Assembly (NCBI GenBank): GCA_022432975.1
Contig: CM039508.1
Span: 16,294,609-16,358,608 of the forward strand
Direction of reading: 5' to 3'
Origin: Begonia masoniana
Lineage: Eukaryota; Streptophyta; Magnoliopsida; Cucurbitales; Begoniaceae
Length of the DNA stretch: 64,000 nucleotides
The translations under genes and the position numbers were made by a program. Positions 33,919 to 43,151 of the stretch are shown here, in pieces. The notes beneath the pieces are model-generated. The model did not search any database, was not told the DNA's origin, and saw nothing but the letters and a program-made list of their open reading frames with translations. Position 1 is the first letter of the stretch; every line of letters starts with the position of its first letter.

Positions 33919-35490
33919 CTAGTATTCATCTAGTAATGCTTCTTTCACATTCTTGGGCTCGATGGTTGATGTAAAACATGCCATTTGAATCATGTCTCGA
34001 TAATTCACCCTCGGCTTATCTCTGGTTCGTATACCATCATTCAGACCACCAATAATCTCATCTGTAGGATGATTCTTCTGAACACGTGTGGATGGTTGCC
34101 TGTTGTATGAGGTAGTCACTTCTACTTCATCAACTATCTCTGTTTGATCTGTAACACCGCCTGAGACACCTTCTGTGACACCGGTTGGAACACTAGTGCC
34201 TTCATTATTTGAAATATGGTTTCCATCTTCTTTTGGATTATAAGCTGTATCCAGAGAGTCGTCTACTTGAACATTTGCAGATTCGAAGACAGTCCGAGTT
34301 CTTTTGTTGTAAACTCGATAAGCACGGCTATTGGTAGCATAACCGAGAAAGATAGTCTCATCACTCTTGGGATCGAATTTCCCTCTGTATTCCATGTCAT
34401 TCAACACAAAGCAGATGCTGCCAAACATATGAAAATAATGAAGATCGGAGTTTTACCTTTCCATATTTCATAGGGTGTCATAGAAGTCTTGCCACGGAGA
34501 TACACCCGATTTATGGTATAACAAGTTGTATTCATAGCTTCAGTCCATAATTTTTGAGGAGCATCCCTTTCGTGTAACATTACTCGAGTCATCTCTGTCA
34601 ATGTACGGTTCTTTCTTTCAACGATTTTGTTTTGTTGAGGAGTCTTAGGTGACGAGAATTTGTGAGCAATTCCTAGTTGTTTACAAAAATCTGAGAATTC
34701 AGAATTTTTAAACTCTCTCCCATGGTCACTGCGGATACGAATAATATTCATGATGACACAATCTTTTTCACGTTGGAGTCGAGTACACATTGATTTGAAC
34801 ACTTTGAACGTTTCGGAATTTTCTCTAAGATACTCCACCCATGTGTAGCGTGAGAAATCATCAACAGTAATGAAGACATACCATTTTCCTCCAATACTTT
34901 CAACAGGCATTGGATCCATTAGATTCATGTGGAGCAATTCAAGCACACGAGTAGTTGTGGATGACTGTGACATCGGGTGTGACACCTTGGTTTGCTTTCC
35001 AATTTGGCATGGTCCACATAATTTGTCTTCACCAAACTTTAATATAGGTATTCCTCGTACAGCACCTTTTGAAATAATCTTTTCCAGCATTCTGAAATTT
35101 ACATGTCCCAACTTTCTATACCATAGAACAGTGTCCTCCATACTCGATCGAAAACAGGTAGATGAGGAAGAAATAAGATAGCAATTGTCTGATGATCTAA
35201 CTCCTTCAATAACACACTTGTTGTTTTGATCGGACACCACACATTTTTCACGTGTGAATTGCACATTCAAATCTTGATCACACAGCTGGCTAATACTGAT
35301 TAGATTAGATTTTAGACCATTTACCAAAAGAACATTACTCAACTTTGGTAGACCTAGAACATTTAGTGTTCCCCTTCCAATGACATCCGTTGAGACACCG
35401 TTGCCGAATGTAACTTTTCCCACGGTTTCGGGTATGATATCCTGCAAATATCTTTCTTCACCTGTCATGTGTCTAGAACATCCGCTATTA
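33919..35490 (-). pseudogene. Copia protease end, integrase and linker (frameshifted)
   Basis: The first frame (34401-35468) starts in the protease tail after a CSRHMTGEE motif. It continues with the GAG-pre-integrase (LWYRKLGHVNFRML, then CGPCQIGKQTK) and the core (LLHMNLMDPMP, VDDFSRYTWVEYL, TPQQNKIVERKNRTL). A frameshift near 34430 leads to the integrase C-terminus (GKFDPKSDETIFLGYA, 33919-34428) and the Ser/Thr-rich linker to reverse transcriptase. The linker has the four-fold VPTGVTEGVSGGVTD stretch created by the 12-nt motif. Confidence 0.9.
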
Positions 35491-35506
35491 AAATACCAAG
35501 CATTCG

Positions 35507-36659
35507 TTATGTTGCTTTTAGTGAAAGATGTATAACATTACACTTCAAGCTTGTCTTTTTCACCCATTTTTGATAAGGAAATATGTAATAGAAAGCATTT
35601 CTAATAGTACTTAGTCTTAAATCAGCAAGATAGGTGAAGCATTGAGGGCGAATATGACCACGGCGATTGCAATAATGACACACAGAAGCATATTTGTTAC
35701 CTTTACTGCTTGAGGCACGATATAAGTCATAGGAATTTGATTTTCTGTCAGTTCTTGGAGTTCTATTTGCAACTTGCTTTCCTTTGTAATCAAATCCCTT
35801 GGCTGACACTGGCTGTGACATTGCACTTTCCCTTACGAATTTCATCACAGAGTGATTTTCCTTCACTGCTACAGTCTGTGAAATTGAACTTTCACCTTTG
35901 AATCCCAATCCAGACCGATTTACACTTGATTTGCCGACGTTTAGAATATCATCCAATTTAGAAGAACCCGAATTCAGCATTTTGACATTCTTCTTCGTGA
36001 GACTTATCTCATTGGTCAGATCATTAACTTCATCTTGACTTGTTTTCAGTTCGGTCTCCAAATCAACAATCACATTTTGAAAATTGTTCCTCTCGTCTTT
36101 CAAATTTCTAATCTGCATGTGTAGTTGCTGATTTACTTTGACAAGCTCGGTCCATTTTTCATGAAGAAACTTGTATTCTCCAATTAGATCTTCTTCTGTG
36201 ATTGCTTCTTCGTCTTCATCACTACTATTGGAAAAGTTGTCTGTGACACTGGATCTAACACCATCATTTTCTTCATGTTCTGTCTTTCCAACAAGCGCCA
36301 CATGGTTGCTTTGAAATTCGTCTTCCTTTTCTGACTCATCCTCACTCCAAGTTGCGTTCAGAGAATTCTTCTTTTTCTTCAAGGTATTAGCACATTCTGC
36401 TTGTATATGCCGGAAACCTTCACACTCTCTGCACTGAATGCCTTTGTTTTTGAATGGTTGATCAGACACATAATTTTCTTCCCTGTGCTTCTTGTTGCAT
36501 AAAGAACCATTTTTGAAGTTAGTGACACCTTGCTTGACACCGCGAGTATTTCTTCTAAATCTCTTCATAACTCTGCTGAAATTCTTTGAAAGCAGGGCTA
36601 GAGATTCCTCCAAGTCATCTTCATTATGCTCGTTGAAGTTCTGTACCTCAGTTTTTAGA
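35507..36659 (-). pseudogene. Gag, 3' part, with two CCHC zinc knuckles
   Basis: This is the distal part of the SIRE-like gag gene, cut off from its 5' part by the solo LTR. The open frame has a first CCHC knuckle CRECEGFRHIQAEC (residues 61-74), an acidic patch, and a predicted coiled coil (LHMQIRNLKDERNNF, LETELKTSQDEVNDL). Near its end is a second knuckle, CHYCNRRGHIRPQC. It joins the 5' part at 41714 once the insert and one TSD copy are ignored. Confidence 0.87.
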
Positions 36660-36922
36660 GCAACTGTAATGACCCGAAAATTTTACTGAGTAAATTAAAA
36701 GTCCTGTTAGAATTTTCGTGAGGGATTTTAACGGGTTAGCTAGTTTATTAAAACTTAAGATTTTATTTGGAAGAGAATTTTCAAAATTTTAGGTCGAGGA
36801 GGATGCGAACTTAACGGAAATACGAAAGTTCAAACACGTGAGGGCGGTTTAGTAATTTGGTTAACAAAATAATAATAAAAAAAAGAAGAAAATTAAATTA
36901 AAATTATATAGAAAAAAAAAAA

Positions 36923-36955
36923 AACTGAATGGCTTCGCGAAGAAGCCATTCGGTT
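36923..36955. other. Perfect-looking hairpin next to a poly-A run, inside the solo LTR
   Basis: A 14-bp stem (AACTGAATGGCTTC paired with GAAGCCATTCGGTT, one T/G wobble) with a 5-nt loop GCGAA is preceded by a dozen A and followed by TTTTT, so the stem can extend by a few A-T pairs. It may be a processing or termination signal of LTR transcripts, but this is untested. Confidence 0.6.
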
Positions 36956-38147
36956 TTTGCAGCCCGAGCCCCCAGCGAGAGAGAGAGCCGACGTTCTTCT
37001 CCGGCGACTCCGCGATTTCGGCCACCATTCTGACGAGCAAGCTCCGGCGAACTGAAGCCCCACTCTTCTTCTTCAAATTCGTGCACAAATTAGACGAAAA
37101 GAGGTGAGTTCTTCTCTCTGTTTCTTCTCTGATGCGCGGCCAAATTGTAGTCTGAATGATGGAGCATGTTTGGCCGAGTTTTGCTTGTTAATCTAGCGAC
37201 GAAAATAAGAGGGGATTGGTGGTGTGTGATGAGTGATCTTCGATGGGCTAGGATACCCTGTTTCAGGGAGGAAGCCGAGGGGAGGAAGTTGGTGAGATTG
37301 GGTTTCTGAATTTGGAAACTTCAGATTTTATTAAATTATGCTTAATAGTTAGAGTGTGATAGATTAGTGAGGAATTGAGAGAGTTTTGATGAAAAATCGG
37401 AAATGAGAAATTTGGGATTTCTAAACCGGTTCTGTTTTTTGGGGTTTTAATCTAGCTACAGTTAGTTGTTTTAAATTTTGTCCAGGTATGTTAAACTAGG
37501 TTATTAGGGAGCGTAGCCGCTGATTCCAATAAGCGTAGCAAAAGTTACGCAAATTTAAAATTTAGGTGAAATTCGAGTTTCCAAGTAGGGAACCCTCAAT
37601 TTGTGTCGTGATGAGCTTAAATTGACCTGAATGAGGATAGTTGACACTGAAATTGGTGAAATTGGATTGGAAGCTAAATTTTAGACATTTTAGCATAATG
37701 GACTGATTCTATTTTTTTGGGGTTTTGGACCGTTACAATAGTTCGTTTTAAGTTCTTTTGGCAGGTTAAACTAGATCATCAGAGGAGTACGTGATCGCTG
37801 GAATCGTTCGATTCTGATAATTGACGTGAAAGTTATGCACGTTCGAAGTTTTGGGTCGGTTTTTAACCGGACCAAGTTAGTGATCAGTTTAGTTAGATGT
37901 GACTTGGGTTAAGTTAGAAATATTAGTTTTAGAATGAATTGGCAAGTTTAAGCTTAGGTACTAACGAGTATTTTGAATTTGTGCTAGGTGAAGCCGTAGG
38001 TGACGCGACGTGCCAAACCCAGCGAGCTAGGACGCTAGGTAAGTAGCAGTGTGGGTGTAACGCTTGAGAGTCGCCCAGAAGGGCCTATACCACAGTTGGT
38101 TGCATGTTGTGAGTCGTAAGCACGCTTTGAGTAGTCTGTATGTGATG

Positions 38148-39337
38148 TACTTTGCGAATCCCGAGTGAGACTTGGGCCGGAGTGAGATGCTCCGCGAATT
38201 CCGAGTGGGACTCGGGCTGGAGGTGATGTGCTCCGCGAATTCCGAGTGGGACTCGGGCCAGAGGTGAGGTGCTCCGCGAATTCCGAGTGGGACTCGGGCC
38301 GGAGGTGAGGTGCTCTGCGAATTCCGAGTGGGACTCGAACCGGAGGTGATGTGCTCCGCGAATTCCGAGTGGGACTCGGGCCGGAGGTGATGTGCTCCGC
38401 GAATTCGAGTGGGACTCGGGCCGGAGGTGATGTGCTCCGCGAATTCGAGTGGGACTCGGGCCGGAGGTGATGTGCTCCGCGAATTCCGAGTGGGACTCGG
38501 GCCGGAGGTGATGTGCTCCGCGAATTCCGAGTGGGACTCGGGCCGGAGGTGATGTGCTCCGCGAATTCGAGTGGGACTCGGGCCGGAGGTGATGTGCTCC
38601 GCGAATTCGAGTGGGACTCGGGCCGGAGGTGATGTGCTCCGCGAATTCGAGTGGGACTCGGGCCGGAGGTGATGTGCTCCGCGAATTCGAGTGGGACTCG
38701 GGCCGGAGGTGATGTGCTCCGCGAATTCCGAGTGGGACTCGAACCGGAGGTGATGTGCTCCGCGAATTCGAGTGGGACTCGGGCCGGAGGTGATGTGCTC
38801 CGCGAATTCCGAGTGGGACTCGAACCGGAGGTGATGTGCTCCGCGAATTCCGAGTGGGACTCGAACCGGAGGTGATGTGCTCCGCGAATTCGAGTGGGAC
38901 TCGGGCCGGAGGTGATGTGCTCCGCGAATTCCGAGTGGGACTCGGGCCGGAGGTGATGTGCTCCGCGAATTCCGAGTGGGACTCGAACCGGAGGTGATGT
39001 GCTCCGCGAATTCGAGTGGGACTCGGGCCGGAGGTGATGTGCTCCGCGAATTCCGAGTGGGACTCGGGCCGGAGTGAGGTGCTCCGCGAATTCGAGTGGG
39101 ACTCGGGCCGGAGGTGATGTGCTCCGCGAATTCCGAGTGGGACTCGGGCCGGAGGTGATGTGCTCGCGAATTCCGAGTGGGACTCGGGCCGGAGGTGATG
39201 TGCTCCGCGAATTCCGAGTGGGACTCGGGCCGGAGTGAGGTGCTCTGCGAATTCCGAGTGGGACTCGAACCGGAGGTGATGTGCTCCGCGAATTCCGAGT
39301 GGACTCGGGCCGGAGTGAGGTGCTCCGCGAATTCCCC
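38148..39337. repeat. Tandem array 1: about 28 copies of a 40/41-bp unit, each with an EcoRI site
   Basis: The unit is TCCGCGAATTCCGAGTGGGA followed by CTCGGGCCGGAGGTGATGTGC (41 bp). A 40-bp variant lacks one C after GAATT. A second variation swaps CGGGCC for CGAACC. The first units are more diverged than the central ones. GAATTC is present in nearly every unit. Minus-strand open frames across it come from repetition and absence of stop words, not from a gene. Confidence 0.95.
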
Positions 39338-39339
39338 TA

Positions 39340-40766
39340 GTGGGACGGTGTGTGTAGGTGGGGAGCCTCGTGAGGTTGTGGGACGGTTGTACGTAGGTGG
39401 TGAGCCTTGTGAGGGTTGTGGGACGGTTGTGTGTAGGTGGTGAGCCTCGTGAGGTTGTGGGACGGTTGTACGTAGGTGGTGAGCCTCGTGAGGGTTGTGG
39501 ACGGTTGTGTGTAGGTGGTGAGCCTCGTGAGGGTTGTGGGACGGTTGTACGTAGGTGGTGAGCCTCGTGAGGTTGTGGGACGGTTGTACGTAGGTGGTGA
39601 GCCTTGTGAGGGTTGTGGGACGGTTGTACGTAGGTGGTGAGCCTCGTGAGGGTTGTGGACGGTTGTGTGTAGGTGGTGAGCCTTGTGAGGGTTGTGGGAC
39701 GGTTGTACGTAGGTGGTGAGCCTTGTGAGGGTTGTGGGACGGTTGTACGTAGGTGGTGAGCCTCGTGAGGTTGTGGGACGGTTGTGTGTAGGTGGTGAGC
39801 CTCGTGAGGTTGTGGGACGGTTGTGTGTAGGTGGGGAGCCTCGTGAGGGTTGTGGGACGGTTGTGTGTAGGTGGGGAGCCTCGTGAGGGTTGTGGGACGG
39901 TTGTGTGTAGGTGGGGAGCCTCGTGAGGGTTGTGGGACGGTTGTGTGTAGGTGGGGAGCCTCGTGAGGGTTGTGGGACGGTTGTGTGTAGGTGGGGAGCC
40001 TCGTGAGGGTTGTGGGACGGTTGTGTGTAGGTGGGGAGCCTCGTGAGGGTTGTGGGACGGTTGTGTGTAGGTGGGGAGCCTCGTGAGGGTTGTGGGACGG
40101 TTGTACGTAGGTGGTGAGCCTTGTGAGGGTTGTGGGACGGTTGTACGTAGGTGGTGAGCCTTGTGAGGGTTGTGGGACGGTTGTACGTAGGTGGTGAGCC
40201 TTGTGAGGGTTGTGGGACGGTTGTACGTAGGTGGTGAGCCTTGTGAGGGTTGAGGGACGGTTGTGAGTAGGTGGTGAGCCTTGTGAGGGTTGTGGGACGG
40301 TTGTACGTAGGTGGTGAGCCTCGTGAGGTTGTGGGACGGTTGTACGTAGGTGGTGAGCCTTGTGAGGGTTGTGGGACGGTTGTGTGTAGGTGGTGAGCCT
40401 CGTGAGGTTGTGGGACGGTTGTACGTAGGTGGTGAGCCTTGTGAGGGTTGTGGGACGGTTGTGTGTAGGTGGTGAGCCTTGTGAGGGTTGTGGGACGGTT
40501 GTGTGTAGGTGGGGAGCCTCGTGAGGGTTGTGGACGGTTGTGTGTAGGTGGTGAGCCTTGTGAGGGTTGTGGGACGGTTGTACGTAGGTGGTGAGCCTCG
40601 TGAGGGTTGTGGGACGGTTGTGTGTAGGTGGTGAGCCTCGTGAGGGTTGTGGGACGGTTGTGTGTAGGTGGTGAGCCTTGTGAGGGTTGTGGGACGGTTG
40701 TGTAGGTGGTGAGCCTCGTGAGGGTTGTGGGACGGTTGTGTGTAGGCGGTGAGTCTGGTGAGGTTG
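39340..40766. repeat. Tandem array 2: about 36 copies of a 39/40-bp unit
   Basis: The unit is GTGGGACGGTTGTGTGTAGG followed by TGGGGAGCCTCGTGAGGGTT (40 bp). Variants have GTAC for GTGTG, TGGTGAGCC for TGGGGAGCC, CTT for CTC, and lack one G. A central block (about 39820-40100) of seven or so units is identical. Beyond 40766 to about 40980 the same unit continues in eroded form. Confidence 0.95.
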
Positions 40767-41713
40767 TGAGCCAGTTGTACGTATGTTGTGAGTCTTGTGC
40801 AGGTTATGAGTTTGTGGTATGTATGTTATGAGTCTTGTGCAGGCTGTGGGTGAGTTGTACATAGGTCGTGAGTATCGTGTAGGTTGTTGGTTAGTTGTGT
40901 GTGGGTTGTGAGTTTTGTGCACGTTATGGGTTGTAGGCACGTTTGTGATGTGATGCGTATGTGGAGTCGTAATTAGTTGGTTATGGTCAGCATGCTTTAT
41001 GTTTATGTTTTTGCACTCTACTTTCTAAGCCTTGAGCTTATAGTGTGTTCTGTGGTGTAGGTACTGTTGAGAGGAGGGTGAGTACCGAGAGCCTGACCAG
41101 GAGTAGGTGGCAGTTGGTGACGTGCAACCAGGGCCCCGGTTGATGACAGTGTTAGGGCGACCCGACCCAGGAGAAGTCGTGTGACAATGTTGATAGGGAG
41201 TAGGACTTTTTGTCTTTTGTGGGGGTATTTTGTGTTCGTTGTATATATATTCATAGTTAAGGGTGATGTGTCGCCCTATACTGTGAATTTTCTTCGCTTA
41301 TGGATGATAGTACTTTACTTTCCCTTATTACTGTTATTTGGAGGTTTCGTATGCTATATAGTTAGTAAGAATATTCTGGATTGGTTGAGATTTATTCGTT
41401 TGCAGGTACTTAGCTTTTTGGGGACGCCATTTTCAGGTGTTACTCTGTCGAATTTTTTTTGGGGAGGATGCCGTAGTGCTTAGTGGTTAGAATTAAGGGA
41501 AATTAGTGAGTCTAAGCAGCTAGTTACGACATAAGAGGGGCTTCGAGAGGGTAGTTTTAAATTCCGCTGTGTGAGTTTTAGTGGAAGATATTTTTAGTGT
41601 TGGAAGTTTAACCGGGTCGTGGAGACTCGGGGCGCTATGGTTATGGTTTCAGAGCAAGAGTAGTCCTTGTGCACACCGGGAACCAGGGTGGGTTTTCGGG
41701 GCGTTACAGCAAC

Positions 41714-42385
41714 TCCTTTTGCCTTCTTTATTTCGGTGTCTTCTCCAAGATTCATCTCGAAGGTTCTAAGAGATCCCATCAATTCTTCTAACTTCATTTT
41801 AGACACATCTTTGGCTTCTTCTATGACAATGACTTTATAGGCAAATCGTTGTGGTAAACATCACAAGGTTTTTCTTACAAGTTTTTCTTCGGAAAACATC
41901 TCACCGAGAGCAAACGCTTTATTTGCTATGTCACATAGTTTGGCGTTGAACTCGCTAATAGTTTCATCTTCATGCATCTTTAGATTCTCAAATCTAGTAG
42001 TTAGCATATGCATTTTGGACAACTTTACAACTGATGTTCCTTCATAGGTAGTTTGAAGAATCTCCCATGCCCTTTTAGCTGATTCACACGTGGATATGAG
42101 TCTGAAGTGAATAGGATCCACGCAATTAAATATAGCATTTAAAGCCTTTGAATTATTGTGTGCCAAAGCATCTTTATTTATGGTCCAGTTTTCTTCGGGT
42201 TTTGGAGATGTGATACCTTCTGTATCGATATCCATAGGGTGATTCCATCCTGTTAAAATATATCTCTAGGCCTTCTCGTCAATAGCTTTAATGAATGCTC
42301 TCATCCTTGCTTTCCAATAAGCATAATTGCTTCCAGCCAATAACGGTGGATGCATTGTAGAACTTTCTTCTTTCATAGAGTCCAT
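41714..42385 (-). pseudogene. Gag, 5' part, of the SIRE-like element
   Basis: It starts at the ATG 42383-42385 (MDSMKEESSTMHPPLLAGSN), 50 bp after the primer-binding site. A stop (TAG) near 42270 stands where related proteins have tryptophan (KA-W-RYI). The UBN2-type domain follows (NAIFNCVDPIHFRLISTCES, AKRAWEILQTTYEGT, 41861-42235). A further frame change leads to MKLEELMGSLRTFEM (41720-41806). The reading then meets the solo LTR insertion. Confidence 0.87.
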
Positions 42386-42436
42386 CGCACACGAACTATA
42401 ATCTCGTCCCGTGGATCCCGCTTAAGAAACAAAAAC

Positions 42437-42453
42437 GACCCGCTCTAATACCA
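42437..42453 (-). other. Primer-binding site of the SIRE-like element
   Basis: The minus strand reads TGGTATTAGAGCGGGTC, close to the initiator tRNA-Met complement, with one T where the consensus has C. It lies two bases inside the LTR stub and confirms minus-strand orientation. Confidence 0.75.
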
Positions 42454-42455
42454 AT

Positions 42456-42533
42456 TGAAAGATCATTGTATTAATTATCGGTGTCACACGTAACACCCTG
42501 TGTGACATCGCATAACTAATCTTTAATCTTTCA
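42456..42533 (-). repeat. 78-bp 5' LTR stub, inverted relative to the other LTR end
   Basis: The segment begins TGAAAGATC and ends AATCTTTCA. Its reverse complement matches the first 72 bp of the left LTR (28483-28554) with two mismatches by eye. A normal 5' LTR would match in direct orientation over 1.2 kb. The sequence beyond 42538 does not resemble the LTR. Confidence 0.85.
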
Positions 42534-42538
42534 ACTAT

Positions 42539-43136
42539 TTATTCAGCAGTTAGTCAAACACACATGTTGAAATTATAATCACAACATTTGACACACAATT
42601 TCACCCGACTATTTTGCCTGTATAGAGATCTATTTACATCATTTTGTAATCAAGTCAATTGATTTCCAAGGGAGAACGAAAGCCCAAAAATCTGTTTCAA
42701 ATATCAAAAGTTATCTCATTTTAGGAAAATTAATTTTTCTAAAGTATTTCTTGATTATTGCTAATCAAATGTTATAAATTTCTATGCTAACTTTGAGTCA
42801 TCGATCAGTATGTTTCTGGCTGGTCGAGAACAGACGACACTGTTTTGACACGAGGCTTCAAAAGTCGATAGAAGAACACATATATATAGATATAAAATGT
42901 ATAATATATATATATTAAAGAGACTTCGACTATGGTTTTACATCATTGAATCCAGGCATTACATGGTGTATACAGAAAATTATTTGATTTTCTGTAAAAC
43001 TCTGATCATCATCTTATTGATTTTGCTCCTGCCATCAAACCTAATTTACATTTCTATGAGGAAAAAATAGGAATTTCTCTGAGCAACAACATTCATATAC
43101 ATGCTTTAAAATAGGAATTTCTCTGAGCAACAACAT
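42539..43136. other. Spacer between the SIRE-like element and the kinase gene
   Basis: AT-rich, with an ATATATA stretch near 42900. Any 3' UTR of the kinase gene lies here. A 44-bp tandem duplication starts at 43064. Confidence 0.5.
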
Positions 43137-43151
43137 TCATATACATGCTTT
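43064..43151. repeat. 44-bp tandem duplication at the 3' end of the kinase gene
   Basis: The unit AAAATAGGAATTTCTCTGAG, then CAACAACATTCATATACATGCTTT, occurs twice in a row. The predicted stop codon of the kinase gene (43137-43139) falls in the second copy. Confidence 0.9.

Larger units (their letters stand above)
36665..41708. mobile_element. 5044-bp solo LTR (Tekay/Del-like Gypsy) with internal satellite arrays, TSD GCAAC
   Basis: The insert starts TGTAATGACCCG, ends GGGGCGTTACA and is flanked by GCAAC at 36660-36664 and 41709-41713, splitting a Copia gag frame. There is no gag or pol domain. TGTAAYGACCC...GGGGCGTTACA termini and multi-kilobase size fit LTRs of the Tekay/Del chromovirus lineage as I know them. 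More than half of the length is two tandem arrays (38148-39337 and 39340-40766). A non-autonomous LARD-like element is less likely because no internal primer-binding site or paired LTRs were seen. The orientation is presumably plus if the TG/CA order and promoter-like left part are taken at face value. Confidence 0.87.
28483..42533 (-). mobile_element. SIRE-like Ty1/Copia element with an extra 3' ORF, TSD ACTAT, split by a solo LTR
   Basis: The element is flanked by ACTAT at 28478-28482 and 42534-42538. On the minus strand: LTR stub, primer-binding site (42437-42453), gag, protease, integrase, reverse transcriptase, RNase H, an extra ORF region (30108-31933), purine tracts, then a 1.24 kb LTR. 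An extra ORF between pol and the 3' LTR is a SIRE-lineage trait. Without the 5 kb insert at 36665-41708 it is about 9 kb. The right LTR is only 78 bp and inverted relative to the left LTR end. Stops and frameshifts occur throughout. Confidence 0.88.

Noticed and set aside
38148..40766. CRISPR-like array of repeats
   Set aside because: Units are contiguous, without unique spacers, in plant nuclear DNA. This is a satellite-like tandem array.
38085..40940. 951-residue open frame on the minus strand, rich in Pro, Thr and His
   Set aside because: It runs through two tandem arrays in the solo LTR. Openness follows from repetition of stop-free units, and the two halves change character exactly where the arrays change.
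41181..41483. Plus-strand frame of 100 residues with hydrophobic stretches
   Set aside because: Lies in the T-rich end of the solo LTR, and hydrophobicity reflects T-rich codons.
28483..42533. DNA transposon suggested by the inverted ends
   Set aside because: The interior has gag, integrase, reverse transcriptase, RNase H, a primer-binding site and purine tracts, so it is a Copia element. The inverted ends come from an abnormal 5' LTR.
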